Shown: positions 1 through 8,477 of the stretch, piece after piece | Layout of the letters: every line of letters starts with the position of its first letter | How positions within the stretch are numbered: position 1 is the first letter of the stretch | Source: Tunturiibacter gelidiferens | Lineage (GTDB): Bacteria; Acidobacteriota; Terriglobia; Terriglobales; Acidobacteriaceae | Reading direction: 5' to 3' | Length of the DNA: 64,000 nt | Assembly (NCBI RefSeq): GCF_014201335.1 | Contig: NZ_JACHEB010000005.1 | Location: 310,001-374,000, forward strand | Program-made: the position numbers and the translations under genes | The notes under the pieces: generated by a model | The model's input: only the letters and a program-made list of their open reading frames with translations | What the model was told of the DNA's origin: nothing | Database searches by the model: none

Positions 1-8
1 CGAGTCTC

Positions 9-1382
9 TCACTTGACCGACACAATCCCCGCAGGCCGCGTATCGCCCGCCGTCGGGTAGTATCCCTTCTTCGCGAGCACCGTCAGATTCGGCCTCAGCA
101 CCTTCACCTCAAGCGTCCGGTACTTGCCATCGATAAACGGCTCATGCGTGTAGTAGCCGACCGTGTACTGCGTCCGCACCTCTTCCGCTATCTTCGCAAA
201 GCTCGTCTCGATACCCTTCTGCCGGAACTCGCCATCGAAGTTGCCGCCTGTAGCGCTCGCATATGCAGGCAGAATATTGTCCCGCATCATCAACGGCAGG
301 TGCATCCTGTCCAGAAATCCGACCACCGGCAGCGACGAATCTCCCACCAGCGTCCCATACACCGCAATCTTGTTCGTGTTCAGGTACTTCACTACCTGCG
401 AAAACTTCGCCGTGCTTCCATACTCCTTGCCATCGCTGATCACATAAACAATCCGCCGCCGCCCCGTCTTGGTCTTCGCCAACGACGTCGCAGCCGCCAG
501 AATCGCATCGTTCAGCGTATGCACATCCCGCGGAACGTTCTGGATCCCCAGAATGCTCGTTCCATGCGTCGCATTCGTATTCGGATCAGTATGACTATCC
601 TGTCCCCCGTTGATGCTGATGTTCTGTCCCAGCGGCCCGGTCGTGTCGTAGTACAGAGGCTCGCGTCCCGGTGCCTTCGACCGGTCCAGCACCGCCGTCA
701 ACCGTGCGCTCTGTGCCCCGGTAAAATCCGTCTGCATCTTCGGTCCGTTGTTATACGTAAACACCGAAACCTCGTCATACGGCGTGAACGCTCCCTGCAA
801 TGCAGCCAGCGAATTATTCACCTTCGTCATGTTGTCGAACGTCATGCTCTGGTCGATCACCAGCGCCACCGACAAAGGAAACGGATCCACCGTAAACAGC
901 GCCAACTGCTGCCTCAGGTTGTTCTCATACACCCGCACATCGCGCCACGTCAGCCCCGGCACCAACCGCTGCTTGCTGTCTTTCACGGTAAACGGCACTT
1001 CCACAAAGTTCACACGCGCTTGAATGACGTACTCTGGGCCCTGTCCAGTCGGAACGTTCTCCGGTGGCGGACCCTCATCCTGCTGCTTCTGCGCCGCGGT
1101 CGTCGGCAACTTATTCGGCACCGCTCCATCTTCCGCAGCAGGCGCCGAGTTATCTCCATTCGAATCCGGCGTCGTCCCAGCACCCGGCGTCACCGGTCCC
1201 ACCCCCAGGCCCTGCGGCTTCGGAGCATCAGGAATCGTCTGTGGTTTTGGCCCATCGGGGATCGTCTGCTGTTGCGGCGCATCCTGCTGCGCCAGCGACA
1301 ACACCGGCTGTCCAGCCATCATGCACGCCAAAGCCCCTGCCAACACACTGTTTCTCACCACAACCACGCGAAAATCCCCCAT
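9..1382 (-). CDS. Secreted VWA-domain protein (VWFA-related acidobacterial family)
   Basis: Probable exported protein of the VWFA-related acidobacterial family (TIGR03436 type); its molecular role is unknown. After a hydrophobic signal segment ending near LSLAQ comes a Pro/Gln-rich linker, then a von Willebrand A fold. The MIDAS-like motif is DQSMT, a variant of DxSxS, and metal binding may therefore be altered. The C-terminus carries the family hallmark KKGYYP. The reading frame is open up to a GTG at 1418; ATG at 1382 gives a better signal peptide, and a GTG just downstream behind a GGGGGA run is also possible. It is divergent from a paralogue at 1574. The family assignment is secure from the C-terminal motif and architecture, the start is not. 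Confidence 0.8.
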   Translation of the reverse strand: MGDFRVVVVRNSVLAGALACMMAGQPVLSLAQQDAPQQQTIPDGPKPQTIPDAPKPQGLGVGPVTPGAGTTPDSNGDNSAPAAEDGAVPNKLPTTAAQKQQDEGPPPENVPTGQGPEYVIQARVNFVEVPFTVKDSKQRLVPGLTWRDVRVYENNLRQQLALFTVDPFPLSVALVIDQSMTFDNMTKVNNSLAALQGAFTPYDEVSVFTYNNGPKMQTDFTGAQSARLTAVLDRSKAPGREPLYYDTTGPLGQNISINGGQDSHTDPNTNATHGTSILGIQNVPRDVHTLNDAILAAATSLAKTKTGRRRIVYVISDGKEYGSTAKFSQVVKYLNTNKIAVYGTLVGDSSLPVVGFLDRMHLPLMMRDNILPAYASATGGNFDGEFRQKGIETSFAKIAEEVRTQYTVGYYTHEPFIDGKYRTLEVKVLRPNLTVLAKKGYYPTAGDTRPAGIVSVK

Positions 1383-1573
1383 ACCTTCCAGCCGGGCCTT
1401 CACAACCCAAAGCTTCACGAACTACCAGACTACCAGCGCAACATCCCCGCCGCCATCCCTATGCGTCGATCACCTCCTTGGACGCCTCCCCGCCAGCCAA
1501 CGTTACGCCCCGGCCTCTCAACCCCCTAACATTTTTCCCAAGACTCCCCTCCAACTTCGTCGTCTAATACGGT

Positions 1574-2614
1574 ATGCGCTCTCTCCGCCTCGCCGCCGTC
1601 GCCCTCGCTCTCTGCATTACCCCAGCCCTTCACGCGCAAGAGGCCGCCGAGCCCGGCGGGCCGCCCCCCGCCAGCAACGCCGCCGCCCAGCCCGTCGACA
1701 TCGGTGACACCCAGACCCTTAAAGTCAACGTCAACCTCGTCAACGTCTACTTCTCCGTCCGCGACAAGAGCGGCTTCATCACCAACCTCCACAAAGACGA
1801 CTGCAATATCTTTGAAGACAAAGCTCCCCAGAAGACCAAGAACTTCACCCAGGAGAAAAATCTCCCCCTCACCATCGGCATCCTACTCGACACCAGCGGT
1901 AGCCAGAAGAACGTCCTCCCCCTCGAGCAGCAGTCCGGCGCCGAGTTCCTCAAAGACGTCCTCACCCCCAAGGACGAAGCCTTCCTCATCTCCTTCGACA
2001 TTAACGTCAACCTCCTCTCCGACTACACCAACAGTCCCCGTGAGATAAAACGCTCCATCGACTCCGCCGAGATCAACACCGGCGCAGGCACGGGCTCGGT
2101 CACCGGTAACGGCAGCGCCCGAGGCACCCTCCTCTTCGACGCCGTCTACCTCGCCGCCCACGACAAACTCCGCCAGGAGGCCGGCCGTAAGATCCTCGTC
2201 CTGCTCACCGACGGAGGCGACCAGGGCTCCCAGGAAACCTTGAAGTCCGCCACCGAAGCCGCACAAAAGGCCAACGCCATCGTCTACGTCATCCTCCTCT
2301 CCGACCGGGGCTTCTACGGCGGTGGAGGCTTCGGCATCAACCTCGCCGACACCGGCGAACGCGACATGCAGAAGATGGCCACCGACACCGGAGGCCGCGT
2401 CATCAACGTGGGCAACAACGGCAAAAAGCTACAAGAGGCCTTCGACCAGATTCAGGACGAACTCCGCACCCAGTACCTCGCCAGCTTCACCCCCACCAAT
2501 GCCAAAGTCGACGGCACCTTCCGCACCCTCAACATCACCTGCCAACCCGGCCAGAAGATCCAGGCCCGCAAAGGCTACTACGCCCTAGCCGATGCCCAGG
2601 GCAAAGACGACTAA
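1574..2614 (+). CDS. Secreted VWA-domain protein (VWFA-related acidobacterial family)
   Basis: 346-residue exported VWA protein, paralogous to the gene at 9-1382 and transcribed away from it. The N-terminus (MRSLRLAAVALALCITPALHAQ) is a clean signal peptide, followed by a short Pro/Ala linker. The VWA core has an intact MIDAS motif DTSGS near residue 101 and LLTDGGDQG near residue 208. The C-terminus ends with the family signature ARKGYY. Known family members are abundant in Acidobacteriota and of unknown function; metal-dependent protein binding in the periplasm or on the surface is an inference. About 190 bases separate the two divergent start codons, so they may share a regulatory region. 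Confidence 0.85.
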   Translation: MRSLRLAAVALALCITPALHAQEAAEPGGPPPASNAAAQPVDIGDTQTLKVNVNLVNVYFSVRDKSGFITNLHKDDCNIFEDKAPQKTKNFTQEKNLPLTIGILLDTSGSQKNVLPLEQQSGAEFLKDVLTPKDEAFLISFDINVNLLSDYTNSPREIKRSIDSAEINTGAGTGSVTGNGSARGTLLFDAVYLAAHDKLRQEAGRKILVLLTDGGDQGSQETLKSATEAAQKANAIVYVILLSDRGFYGGGGFGINLADTGERDMQKMATDTGGRVINVGNNGKKLQEAFDQIQDELRTQYLASFTPTNAKVDGTFRTLNITCQPGQKIQARKGYYALADAQGKDD

Positions 2615-2670
2615 TGCCCAACGCCTAACGCCTGCCCGGCCGTTGCTTGCTGTTGCTGTTGCCTGTTCTT

Positions 2671-2775
2671 TTTGGTTGTCATCCCCGAAGGGGATCTGCT
2701 GTTGCCATTGCAGTTGTCCTTGCCGTTGCCTGTCTTTTCCGTTGTCATCGTCGAAGGGGATCCGCTGTTCCACTT
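2671..2775. repeat. R3 short palindromic repeat, two units
   Basis: Two copies of a GTTGTCAT-led unit sit about 65 bases apart. The first contains CCCCgaAGGGG-type dyad symmetry followed by ATCTGCTGTTG. The second is a diverged copy (GTTGTCATCGTCGAAGGGG). Related units occur near 37385, 39470 and 63260. They lie outside coding sequence, just downstream of stop codons, as expected for REP-like elements. Confidence 0.6.
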
Positions 2776-2818
2776 CCAGTCGCCGTTGCACTCCCGCGAT
2801 GCCGGGCTCGTCCAAAAC

Positions 2819-3087
2819 CTGTCAAGCCCCAAAACAACGCAACTCTTTGACCCACAAGAATATCCACGTGGCATATGAGTTAGGTCCCAACCGCTATACT
2901 GAATTGAGAAATACGAGAAGGGAAAGCTAGGCGGTCAGCGCGTAACTTATTGATAACAAGTATTTTGCGCATAACCCATTTGTATTGAATATTTTGCAGA
3001 CACAACCTACCTGTAAATGATTGAATACAATAACTTTGCGTCCAAAATACCCCACAAGGGGAGGGGGGTACCCTCCCGAACCAAGGA
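2819..3087 (+). repeat. R2 dispersed element, copy A
   Basis: About 270 bases with blocks shared with 42051-42338. The blocks occur in the same order: CTGTCAAGCCC, GTGGCATATGAGTTA, a TATACT box, CAAGTATTTT, TAACCCATTTG, GAATATTTTGCAGACAC and a G-rich end containing GGGTACCC. The middle is diverged and the spacing is conserved around the TATACT/TAAAAT box. Here the element ends directly on AAGGAG of the downstream aldo/keto reductase, so it may supply its promoter and leader. Confidence 0.65.
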
Positions 3088-3093
3088 GTCAGC

Positions 3094-4092
3094 ATGGATT
3101 ACGTAAATCTTGGCAAGACCGGCCTAAAAGTCTCACGCCTCAGCCTAGGCTGCATGTCCTACGGAGTCCCACCTGCTGGCCCCCTGCGCCCCGGCAGCCA
3201 CGCCTGGGCACTCAACGAAGCCGACAGCCAGCCCTTCTTCAAACAGGCCCTCGACCTCGGCATCAACTTCTTCGACACTGCCAACATCTACACCGTAGGT
3301 TCCAGCGAAGAGCTCCTCGGCCGCTTCCTCAAAGCCAACACCAAACGCGAAGACACCGTCATCGCCACCAAGCTCTTCAACGCCATGCGCGACGACCCCA
3401 ACGCGAAAGGCCTCTCCCGCAAGCAGATCTTCTTTGAGCTGGACGAAAGCCTCAAGCGCTTAGGCACCGACTACGTCGACCTCTACCAAATCCACCGCTG
3501 GGACTACGAGACCCCCATCGAAGAGACCATGGAAGCGCTCCACGACGTAGTGAAGTCAGGTAAGGTCCGCTACATCGGAGCCTCCTCCATGTACTCCTGG
3601 CAGTTCGCTAAAGCCCTCTACGTTGCCGATCTCAATGGCTGGACCCGCTTCGTCTCCATGCAGAACCACTACAACCTCCTCTACCGCGAAGAAGAGCGCG
3701 AGATGATGGGTCTCTGCCAGGCCGAAGGCATCGGCGTTATCCCCTGGAGCCCCTTAGCTCGTGGACGTCTAGCCCGTGCGTGGGGTTCAGAGACTACCAA
3801 GCGAAACGACACCGACCAGTTCGCCAAATCCATCTATACCAAAACCGAAGACGCCGACAAAAAAGTAGTCGACCGCCTTACCGAGCTAGCCGAAAAGCGG
3901 GGTGTTCCTCAAGCCACACTGGCCATAGCCTGGATGCTCAGCAAGCCCTACATCACCGCCCCCATCGTCGGCGCCACCAAACCGAATCACCTGACCGACG
4001 CCGCAGCCGCACTCTCCGTCAAATTAACCCCAGAAGAAATAACCTCACTCGAGGAGCCATACATCCCCCACTCCGTCCAGGGCTTCAGCTAA
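3094..4092 (+). CDS. Aldo/keto reductase
   Basis: 332-residue cytosolic NAD(P)H-dependent oxidoreductase of the AKR superfamily, TIM-barrel type. It starts MDYVNLGKTGLKVSRLSLG, typical of YghZ/Tas-like AKRs. Catalytic Asp/Tyr lie in NFFDTANIY, Lys in VIATKL, and His in LYQIHRWD. The C-terminal cofactor loop is seen in PIVGATKPNHL. Length is normal for the family. The start is supported by AAGGAG six bases upstream. The substrate cannot be told from sequence. It is monocistronic, with repeat R2 before it and R1 after it. Confidence 0.93.
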   Translation: MDYVNLGKTGLKVSRLSLGCMSYGVPPAGPLRPGSHAWALNEADSQPFFKQALDLGINFFDTANIYTVGSSEELLGRFLKANTKREDTVIATKLFNAMRDDPNAKGLSRKQIFFELDESLKRLGTDYVDLYQIHRWDYETPIEETMEALHDVVKSGKVRYIGASSMYSWQFAKALYVADLNGWTRFVSMQNHYNLLYREEEREMMGLCQAEGIGVIPWSPLARGRLARAWGSETTKRNDTDQFAKSIYTKTEDADKKVVDRLTELAEKRGVPQATLAIAWMLSKPYITAPIVGATKPNHLTDAAAALSVKLTPEEITSLEEPYIPHSVQGFS

Positions 4093-4105
4093 AGAAGAGC
4101 ATTTC

Positions 4106-4178
4106 CCGACCAACGGGAGGAGTACACAAGTCGAAGTGACCGCCCCGCGCGTAGCGGGCCCGTCCGGCAGGACAAAGC
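4106..4178 (+). repeat. R1 dispersed palindromic repeat, copy 1
   Basis: Begins CCGACCAACGGGAGG, continues with ACACAAGTCGAAGTGACCGC and ends with GCGGGCCCGTCCGGCAGGACA-like sequence. It is the same element, in the same orientation, as 4918-4994, and related to 35837-35960 and 40846-40914. It lies between the aldo/keto reductase stop and hisA. Confidence 0.75.
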
Positions 4179-4208
4179 AAAGAAGGAAGAAAAGAGAAAG
4201 CACAACAG

Positions 4209-4910
4209 ATGCTAATCCCCTCAATCGACCTCATGGGAGGCCGCATCGTCCAGCTAGTCCAGGGCGAAAAGCTAAAACTAGCCTTCGACGACTTCGAATA
4301 CTGGATCGAACGCTTCGCAAAGTACCCGCTAGTCCAGTTGATCGACCTGGACGCCGCAATGCGTCTAGGCAACAATCGCTCCCTCATCGAGATGATCGCG
4401 AAGCGTCTCCCGTGCCAGGTAGGCGGAGGCCTCAAAACCGCAGAAGACGGCAAACTCCTCTTAGAAGCCGGTGCCAAAAGAGTCATCTACGGCTCCAGCC
4501 TTTTTCGCCCAGCCGAACCAGACCACATTCGCCGTCACAAGCTCATCTACCTCGAGTTCGCCGAGGGCCTCAAATCCGAACTCGGCGAAGAAGCACTTGT
4601 CTTCAGCGTAGACACCAAGGGCGGAAGAGTCGCCGTCAAAGGGTGGAAAGACTCCGTCGACCTCACTCCAGAAGAAGCCATCACCTGGCTCGAAGACTAC
4701 TGCGCCGCCTTCCTCTACACCCACGTAGACACCGAAGGCACTATGCAGGGCTTCCCCATCGACGTAGCCGCAATCCTGAGAGCCTGCACCGCCAAACAAT
4801 TAATCGTAGCCGGAGGAATCAAAGAGCGCAGCGAAATAGAAGCCCTAGACGCCATGGGCGTAGACGCTGTAGCCGGCATGGCGGTCTACGCCGGCGCCAT
4901 GGAAGCCTAG
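4209..4910 (+). CDS. hisA: ProFAR isomerase HisA (BBM II isomerase)
   Basis: Fourth step of histidine synthesis: Amadori isomerisation of ProFAR to PRFAR, cytosolic (beta/alpha)8 barrel, 233 residues (family usually about 240). General acid/base Asp residues are at position 7 (IPSIDL) and about 135 (SVDTKGG). Phosphate-binding segments are VGGGLKTAED and VAGGIKERSE. The first of these reads GGGLK rather than the usual bacterial GGGIR, so this is a somewhat divergent HisA. It is separated from and convergent with the his operon, and two direct R1 copies lie immediately before and after it. No strong Shine-Dalgarno is seen. Function is confident; its origin is open. Confidence 0.9.
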   Translation: MLIPSIDLMGGRIVQLVQGEKLKLAFDDFEYWIERFAKYPLVQLIDLDAAMRLGNNRSLIEMIAKRLPCQVGGGLKTAEDGKLLLEAGAKRVIYGSSLFRPAEPDHIRRHKLIYLEFAEGLKSELGEEALVFSVDTKGGRVAVKGWKDSVDLTPEEAITWLEDYCAAFLYTHVDTEGTMQGFPIDVAAILRACTAKQLIVAGGIKERSEIEALDAMGVDAVAGMAVYAGAMEA

Positions 4911-4917
4911 TTGTGAA

Positions 4918-4994
4918 CCCGACCAACGGGAGGACCGGTACACAAGTCACGAAGTGACCGCGCGTCGCGCAGGCGGCCCGTCCGGCAGGACAAG
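4918..4994 (+). repeat. R1 dispersed palindromic repeat, copy 2
   Basis: Begins CCGACCAACGGGAGGACCGG, continues ACACAAGTCACGAAGTGACC and ends GGCCCGTCCGGCAGGACA. It is a direct repeat of 4106-4178 on the other side of hisA. It contains the GTCAC-gaa-GTGAC dyad found in all complete copies, and it occupies the gap between the convergent hisA and hisF. Confidence 0.75.
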
Positions 4995-5006
4995 TCTTTC
5001 AAATAA

Positions 5007-5780
5007 CTAGCAAGGCAATCGAACGCTGACCCCAGCCCGCTGCAACTCCCCCTTCAACTCCCGCGAGTCCGTCACTCCAAAGTGAAAGATACTAGCGGCG
5101 AGCGCAGCATCCGCCCGACCCCTTCCAAACACCTCCACAAAGTGCCCCGCAGTCCCCGCTCCACCCGAAGCGATCACCGGAATCTGCACCGTCCAGCTCA
5201 CCATCGCGGTCAACTCACAATCGAACCCACTCCGCATCCCATCGGTATCCATCGAAGTCAGCAAAATCTCCCCTGCCCCTCGATCTTCCGCCTCACGAGC
5301 CCAATCCAAAACCCGCCGCCCCGTAGCCTTCCGACCGCCACTCACAAAAACTTCAGCCTCTTCTACACCACGACCTTCAACTCGACGAGCATCGATAGCC
5401 ACAATCACCGCCTGCGCTCCAAAGCTCTCACCAATCTCCCCAATCAACTCCGGCCTCGCAATCGCCGACGAGTTAATGCTCACCTTATCCGCACCCGCGT
5501 CGAACACCGCGGCAGCATCCTCCGCACTCCGAATCCCACCACCAACCGTAAACGGCACAAAGAGCGCCGCAGCCGTCCGCTTCACCGTCTCGAGCAGCGT
5601 TCCGCGCCCCTCATGTGTAGCCGTAATATCCAGCAGCACAATCTCATCCGCCCCCGCAGCAGCATGACGATGCGCCAACTCTGCCGGATCACCCGCATCC
5701 ACGATGTCCACGAACTGCACACCCTTTACCACGCGCCCGCCGCGCACGTCGAGACACGCAATGATCCGTTTCGTCAACAT
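5007..5780 (-). CDS. hisF: Imidazole glycerol phosphate synthase cyclase subunit HisF
   Basis: Cyclase subunit of IGP synthase: uses ammonia from HisH to turn PRFAR into IGP and AICAR. 257 residues, a normal length. N-terminal [12 protein letters not shown] carries the first catalytic Asp (residue 11); the second is in VIVAIDARR. Phosphate sites are seen at [11 protein letters not shown] and ASGGAGT. It is the last gene of the his operon, starting three bases after the lipoyl-like ORF, so translation is probably coupled. It converges on hisA with an R1 repeat in between. Confidence 0.97.
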   Translation of the reverse strand: MLTKRIIACLDVRGGRVVKGVQFVDIVDAGDPAELAHRHAAAGADEIVLLDITATHEGRGTLLETVKRTAAALFVPFTVGGGIRSAEDAAAVFDAGADKVSINSSAIARPELIGEIGESFGAQAVIVAIDARRVEGRGVEEAEVFVSGGRKATGRRVLDWAREAEDRGAGEILLTSMDTDGMRSGFDCELTAMVSWTVQIPVIASGGAGTAGHFVEVFGRGRADAALAASIFHFGVTDSRELKGELQRAGVSVRLPC

Positions 5781-5783
5781 CGG

Positions 5784-6065
5784 CTATCCCAACCTCTGCG
5801 GAACCGCATCAGCCACCGCAACCTGCTCCCCCTCACACACGATCCGAGCCAGCGAATCCCCATTCTCGATAACCGCACCATGCTCCACAAACCACTCCAC
5901 AACCAACCCCTGCCTCGGAGCAGGCACATGAAACTCCATCGCCCCATCCGTCAAGGTACAAACCGCTTGCCCCGTCCCCGCAAGCGATCCCGCCGGCACC
6001 AGTCGCTGCACAAACGTATACGAAGGCTCTTCCGCTGCAAGTTTCAACTCATACATAAATGGCAT
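5784..6065 (-). CDS. Small lipoyl/biotinyl-fold protein without the modified lysine
   Basis: 93-residue ORF between hisH and hisF, three bases from each, hence part of the operon. The sequence VPAPRQGLVVEW followed by GAVIENGDSLARI matches the C-terminal half of a lipoyl/biotinyl hairpin (AP..G.V...V..G..V..GD.LA.I). The strand where lipoyl domains carry TDKAM reads TDGAM, so the acceptor Lys is replaced by Gly and covalent lipoylation or biotinylation is not expected. Its slot is where hisA sits in many operons. The role is unknown; a structural or carrier-like accessory of IGP synthase is only speculation. The start uses GGAG within the end of hisH. Confidence 0.7.
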   Translation of the reverse strand: MPFMYELKLAAEEPSYTFVQRLVPAGSLAGTGQAVCTLTDGAMEFHVPAPRQGLVVEWFVEHGAVIENGDSLARIVCEGEQVAVADAVPQRLG

Positions 6066-6068
6066 AAT

Positions 6069-6680
6069 CTACAACTCCAGAAAGTTCTTCAATACCTGTA
6101 ATCCCACCGCGCTCGACTTCTCAGGATGAAACTGTACCCCCATCACATTGTCTTTCTCGACCACCCCCGTAAACGCTCCACCATATTCTGTAACCGCCGC
6201 TGTTGCATGCATCACCGGCGCTCGCCAGGAATGCGTGTAGTAAACATACCCGCCACTCTCCACCCCGCGCATCAATCTCGAAGCCGTCCGTATCTTCTCC
6301 AACGAATTCCATCCCACATGCGGCGACTTCAACTCCGAGCCATCAAACAGCGCAGGGAATCGCTCGCACGTCCCCTCAAAGTGGCCCAGCCCGACGAGAC
6401 CTGGAGCCTCTGTTGAACCCTCAAACAGCCACTGCAATCCAACGCAGATTCCCAGAAACCACGCACCCTTCGCAACACTCTCCCGCACCGCATCCGTCAA
6501 CCCAAGCTCTCGTAGCAAAGAAGTAGCTTGAAAATGGCCTACCCCAGGCAACACTACCTTCGCCGCTCCAGCTACCACCGTAGGATCCTGAGTCACCACC
6601 GTCTCACGCGCACCAAGGTAGTTCAGCGTCTTCACTACGCTGGTAAGATTTCCCGCTTTGTAGTCAATAATCGCAATCAT
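6069..6680 (-). CDS. hisH: Imidazole glycerol phosphate synthase glutaminase subunit HisH
   Basis: Class I glutamine amidotransferase subunit of IGP synthase, delivering ammonia to HisF. 203 residues, a normal length. The nucleophilic Cys is in GICVGLQWLF and the His/Glu dyad in QFHPEKSS. The N-terminus IAIIDYKAGNLTSV is diagnostic of HisH. It lies between hisB and the lipoyl-like ORF on the minus strand. There are 43 bases to hisB, the largest gap inside the operon. Confidence 0.97.
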   Translation of the reverse strand: MIAIIDYKAGNLTSVVKTLNYLGARETVVTQDPTVVAGAAKVVLPGVGHFQATSLLRELGLTDAVRESVAKGAWFLGICVGLQWLFEGSTEAPGLVGLGHFEGTCERFPALFDGSELKSPHVGWNSLEKIRTASRLMRGVESGGYVYYTHSWRAPVMHATAAVTEYGGAFTGVVEKDNVMGVQFHPEKSSAVGLQVLKNFLEL

Positions 6681-6723
6681 TCAAGCAGCCTTACCATCCC
6701 ACGTATGCAAAAGGAAAATTGAG

Positions 6724-7323
6724 CTAAAGCAATCCCTTGGTACTTGGCAACATCTCCCGCATCCGCTCATCCCGCGAGCAAGCCCCGCGCAGTGCCCGCG
6801 AAAACGCCTTGAAGATCGCCTCAATCTTGTGATGATTGCTGCGTCCATACATCGTCTTCACGTGCACATTTGCCTTGGCCCCACGCGCAAAGCCATCGAA
6901 GAAGTCGGTCAGCAACTCGCTCTGAAAATCTCCCACCAGTCGTACCTTCACCTTGTCGTCGACGACATAGGAGACGCGTCCGCTTAGATCCACCGCAGCC
7001 ACAGCGAGCGTCTCGTCCATTGCCATCACAAAGTATCCGGCGCGCATGATTCCTTTCTTATCGCCCAGTGCTTTGCCAAACGCCTCGCCCAGAGCGATTC
7101 CAACATCTTCCACTGTGTGGTGCTGATCGACATCTAAGTCACCCGTACACGCCAACGTGAGATCAAACCCCCCATGGCGCGCAAATAGCTCTAGCATGTG
7201 GTCAAAAAAACGAATCCCCGTCGACACTTTGTACGCGCCCTGTCCATCGACAACGAGCTTCAAAGATATCTGCGTCTCCGTAGTATTCCGTTTGATCGTT
7301 GCGGTTCTCACACTCTTAGACAT
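6724..7323 (-). CDS. hisB: Imidazoleglycerol-phosphate dehydratase HisB
   Basis: Dehydrates IGP to imidazole-acetol phosphate; Mn-dependent, cytosolic 24-mer in the known family. About 199 residues, i.e. the monofunctional form with no fused histidinol phosphatase. Metal-binding motifs are [22 protein letters not shown], and the C-terminal [12 protein letters not shown]. The hisC stop overlaps the start region (GTGATG); ATG at 7323 behind GGGAG is preferred, GTG at 7326 is possible. No histidinol-phosphatase gene is seen in the window. Confidence 0.96.
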   Translation of the reverse strand: MSKSVRTATIKRNTTETQISLKLVVDGQGAYKVSTGIRFFDHMLELFARHGGFDLTLACTGDLDVDQHHTVEDVGIALGEAFGKALGDKKGIMRAGYFVMAMDETLAVAAVDLSGRVSYVVDDKVKVRLVGDFQSELLTDFFDGFARGAKANVHVKTMYGRSNHHKIEAIFKAFSRALRGACSRDERMREMLPSTKGLL

Positions 7324-8477
7324 CACTCGAACTCCCTGACTCCGTCATCGATTGAATCATGCGCTGATTGTTCACGTTGGCTCTTCCAGCCAATCTCATC
7401 GAGACAAACCTTCAGCGCGGCCAGTCCTCTCGTGACATGCTCCTCGATACCAATCGTGATTCGTACAAATCCATCGCAACCTGGATCGGTCGACCTGTCT
7501 CGCAGCAGAACGCCGTGCGCGCGCATCGCTTGCACAAGCTCTCTATGTTTAGACCCAATATTCATCAGCACGAAGTTCGCGTGGCTAGGGAAGTAAGGCA
7601 CGCCCAACTCCGCTAATCCACCCATCATCCGCTCACGTCCAACCCGCACCTGTTCCACATACCAGGTCAGGTAATTCTCGTCCTCCATCGCTGCCGAAAG
7701 GCAATCCAGCGCTACGCCGTTTACGTTGTAGGGAGAACTGACCTTTCGCACGTACTTCAACAGCTCCGCGTTGCCAGCCAGCATGCCAATCCGAAGACTC
7801 GCCAACCCGTAAGCCTTCGAGAACGTTCGTGCCACAACCAGGTTCGGCACGGCCGCCAAATCGTTCATCACGGACGCACCATCAAAATGGTAGTAAGCCT
7901 CATCAACCATCAGTACCGCTTGTGGCGCCGCCGCAGCAATCGCTAACAAATATTCTTTGCTCACCACCGCACCCGTTGGATTATTCGGTGAAGCAACGAT
8001 GATCAGTTTCGTTCGCTCCGTAATCGCTGCCATAAAACGCTCGAAAGGAAACCCAAGTGTCGCATCGGACTGCACCTTCCTTAGGTGCGGTGTCATCATC
8101 TGGACGCTTACGTCGTACATGAAAAATGTGGGGGTCGCAATCAGCGCCTCATCCTCGGCCTCGAGAAACGCCACACACATCAGATGAATCGCTTCATCGA
8201 CACCGTTAGTCAGCAGCACTTCCTCTGGCTTCAGCCCAAAGTGGGACGCGACGATCCGTTCTACAGGCTCCCTCTCAGGATACTTCGTGAGTCTTTCGCC
8301 TGTCTGTGCAAGCAATCTCTCCACTACCCGTGGAGAAGGCCCAAACGTGTTCTCGTTGAAGTCTAGACGCAGAGCTTCTCGTCCTGCCAATGGAGGATGG
8401 TACTCCGGCATCTCCTGAACAGCCCCTCGCGCCTGCACCGACTTCACTTCTGTAACAAGATTAGTAGCAATACTCAT
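7323..8477 (-). CDS. hisC: Histidinol-phosphate aminotransferase HisC
   Basis: PLP-dependent fold-type I transaminase converting imidazole-acetol phosphate to histidinol phosphate. 384 residues. The N-terminal [12 protein letters not shown] and [11 protein letters not shown] are typical of HisC. The Schiff-base Lys is in [24 protein letters not shown] carries the PLP-pyridine Asp. It overlaps hisD by 4 bases (ATGA) and abuts hisB, so translation is coupled on both sides. Confidence 0.96.
   Translation of the reverse strand: MSIATNLVTEVKSVQARGAVQEMPEYHPPLAGREALRLDFNENTFGPSPRVVERLLAQTGERLTKYPEREPVERIVASHFGLKPEEVLLTNGVDEAIHLMCVAFLEAEDEALIATPTFFMYDVSVQMMTPHLRKVQSDATLGFPFERFMAAITERTKLIIVASPNNPTGAVVSKEYLLAIAAAAPQAVLMVDEAYYHFDGASVMNDLAAVPNLVVARTFSKAYGLASLRIGMLAGNAELLKYVRKVSSPYNVNGVALDCLSAAMEDENYLTWYVEQVRVGRERMMGGLAELGVPYFPSHANFVLMNIGSKHRELVQAMRAHGVLLRDRSTDPGCDGFVRITIGIEEHVTRGLAALKVCLDEIGWKSQREQSAHDSIDDGVREFE

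Larger units (their letters stand above)
2615..3093. other. Intergenic region holding repeats R3 and R2
   Basis: No gene is supported in this 479-base gap. The first part carries two short R3 stem-loop units and simple GTTGC-rich sequence. The second part is one copy of the longer R2 element, which ends at the Shine-Dalgarno sequence of the aldo/keto reductase. A TATACT hexamer at about 2894 inside R2 could be a -10 box for that gene. Confidence 0.6.

Noticed and set aside
144-1529. Long plus-strand ORF opposite the first VWA gene
   Set aside because: Arg/His/Leu-rich translation typical of the antisense of GC-rich genes; no motif, start signal or family.
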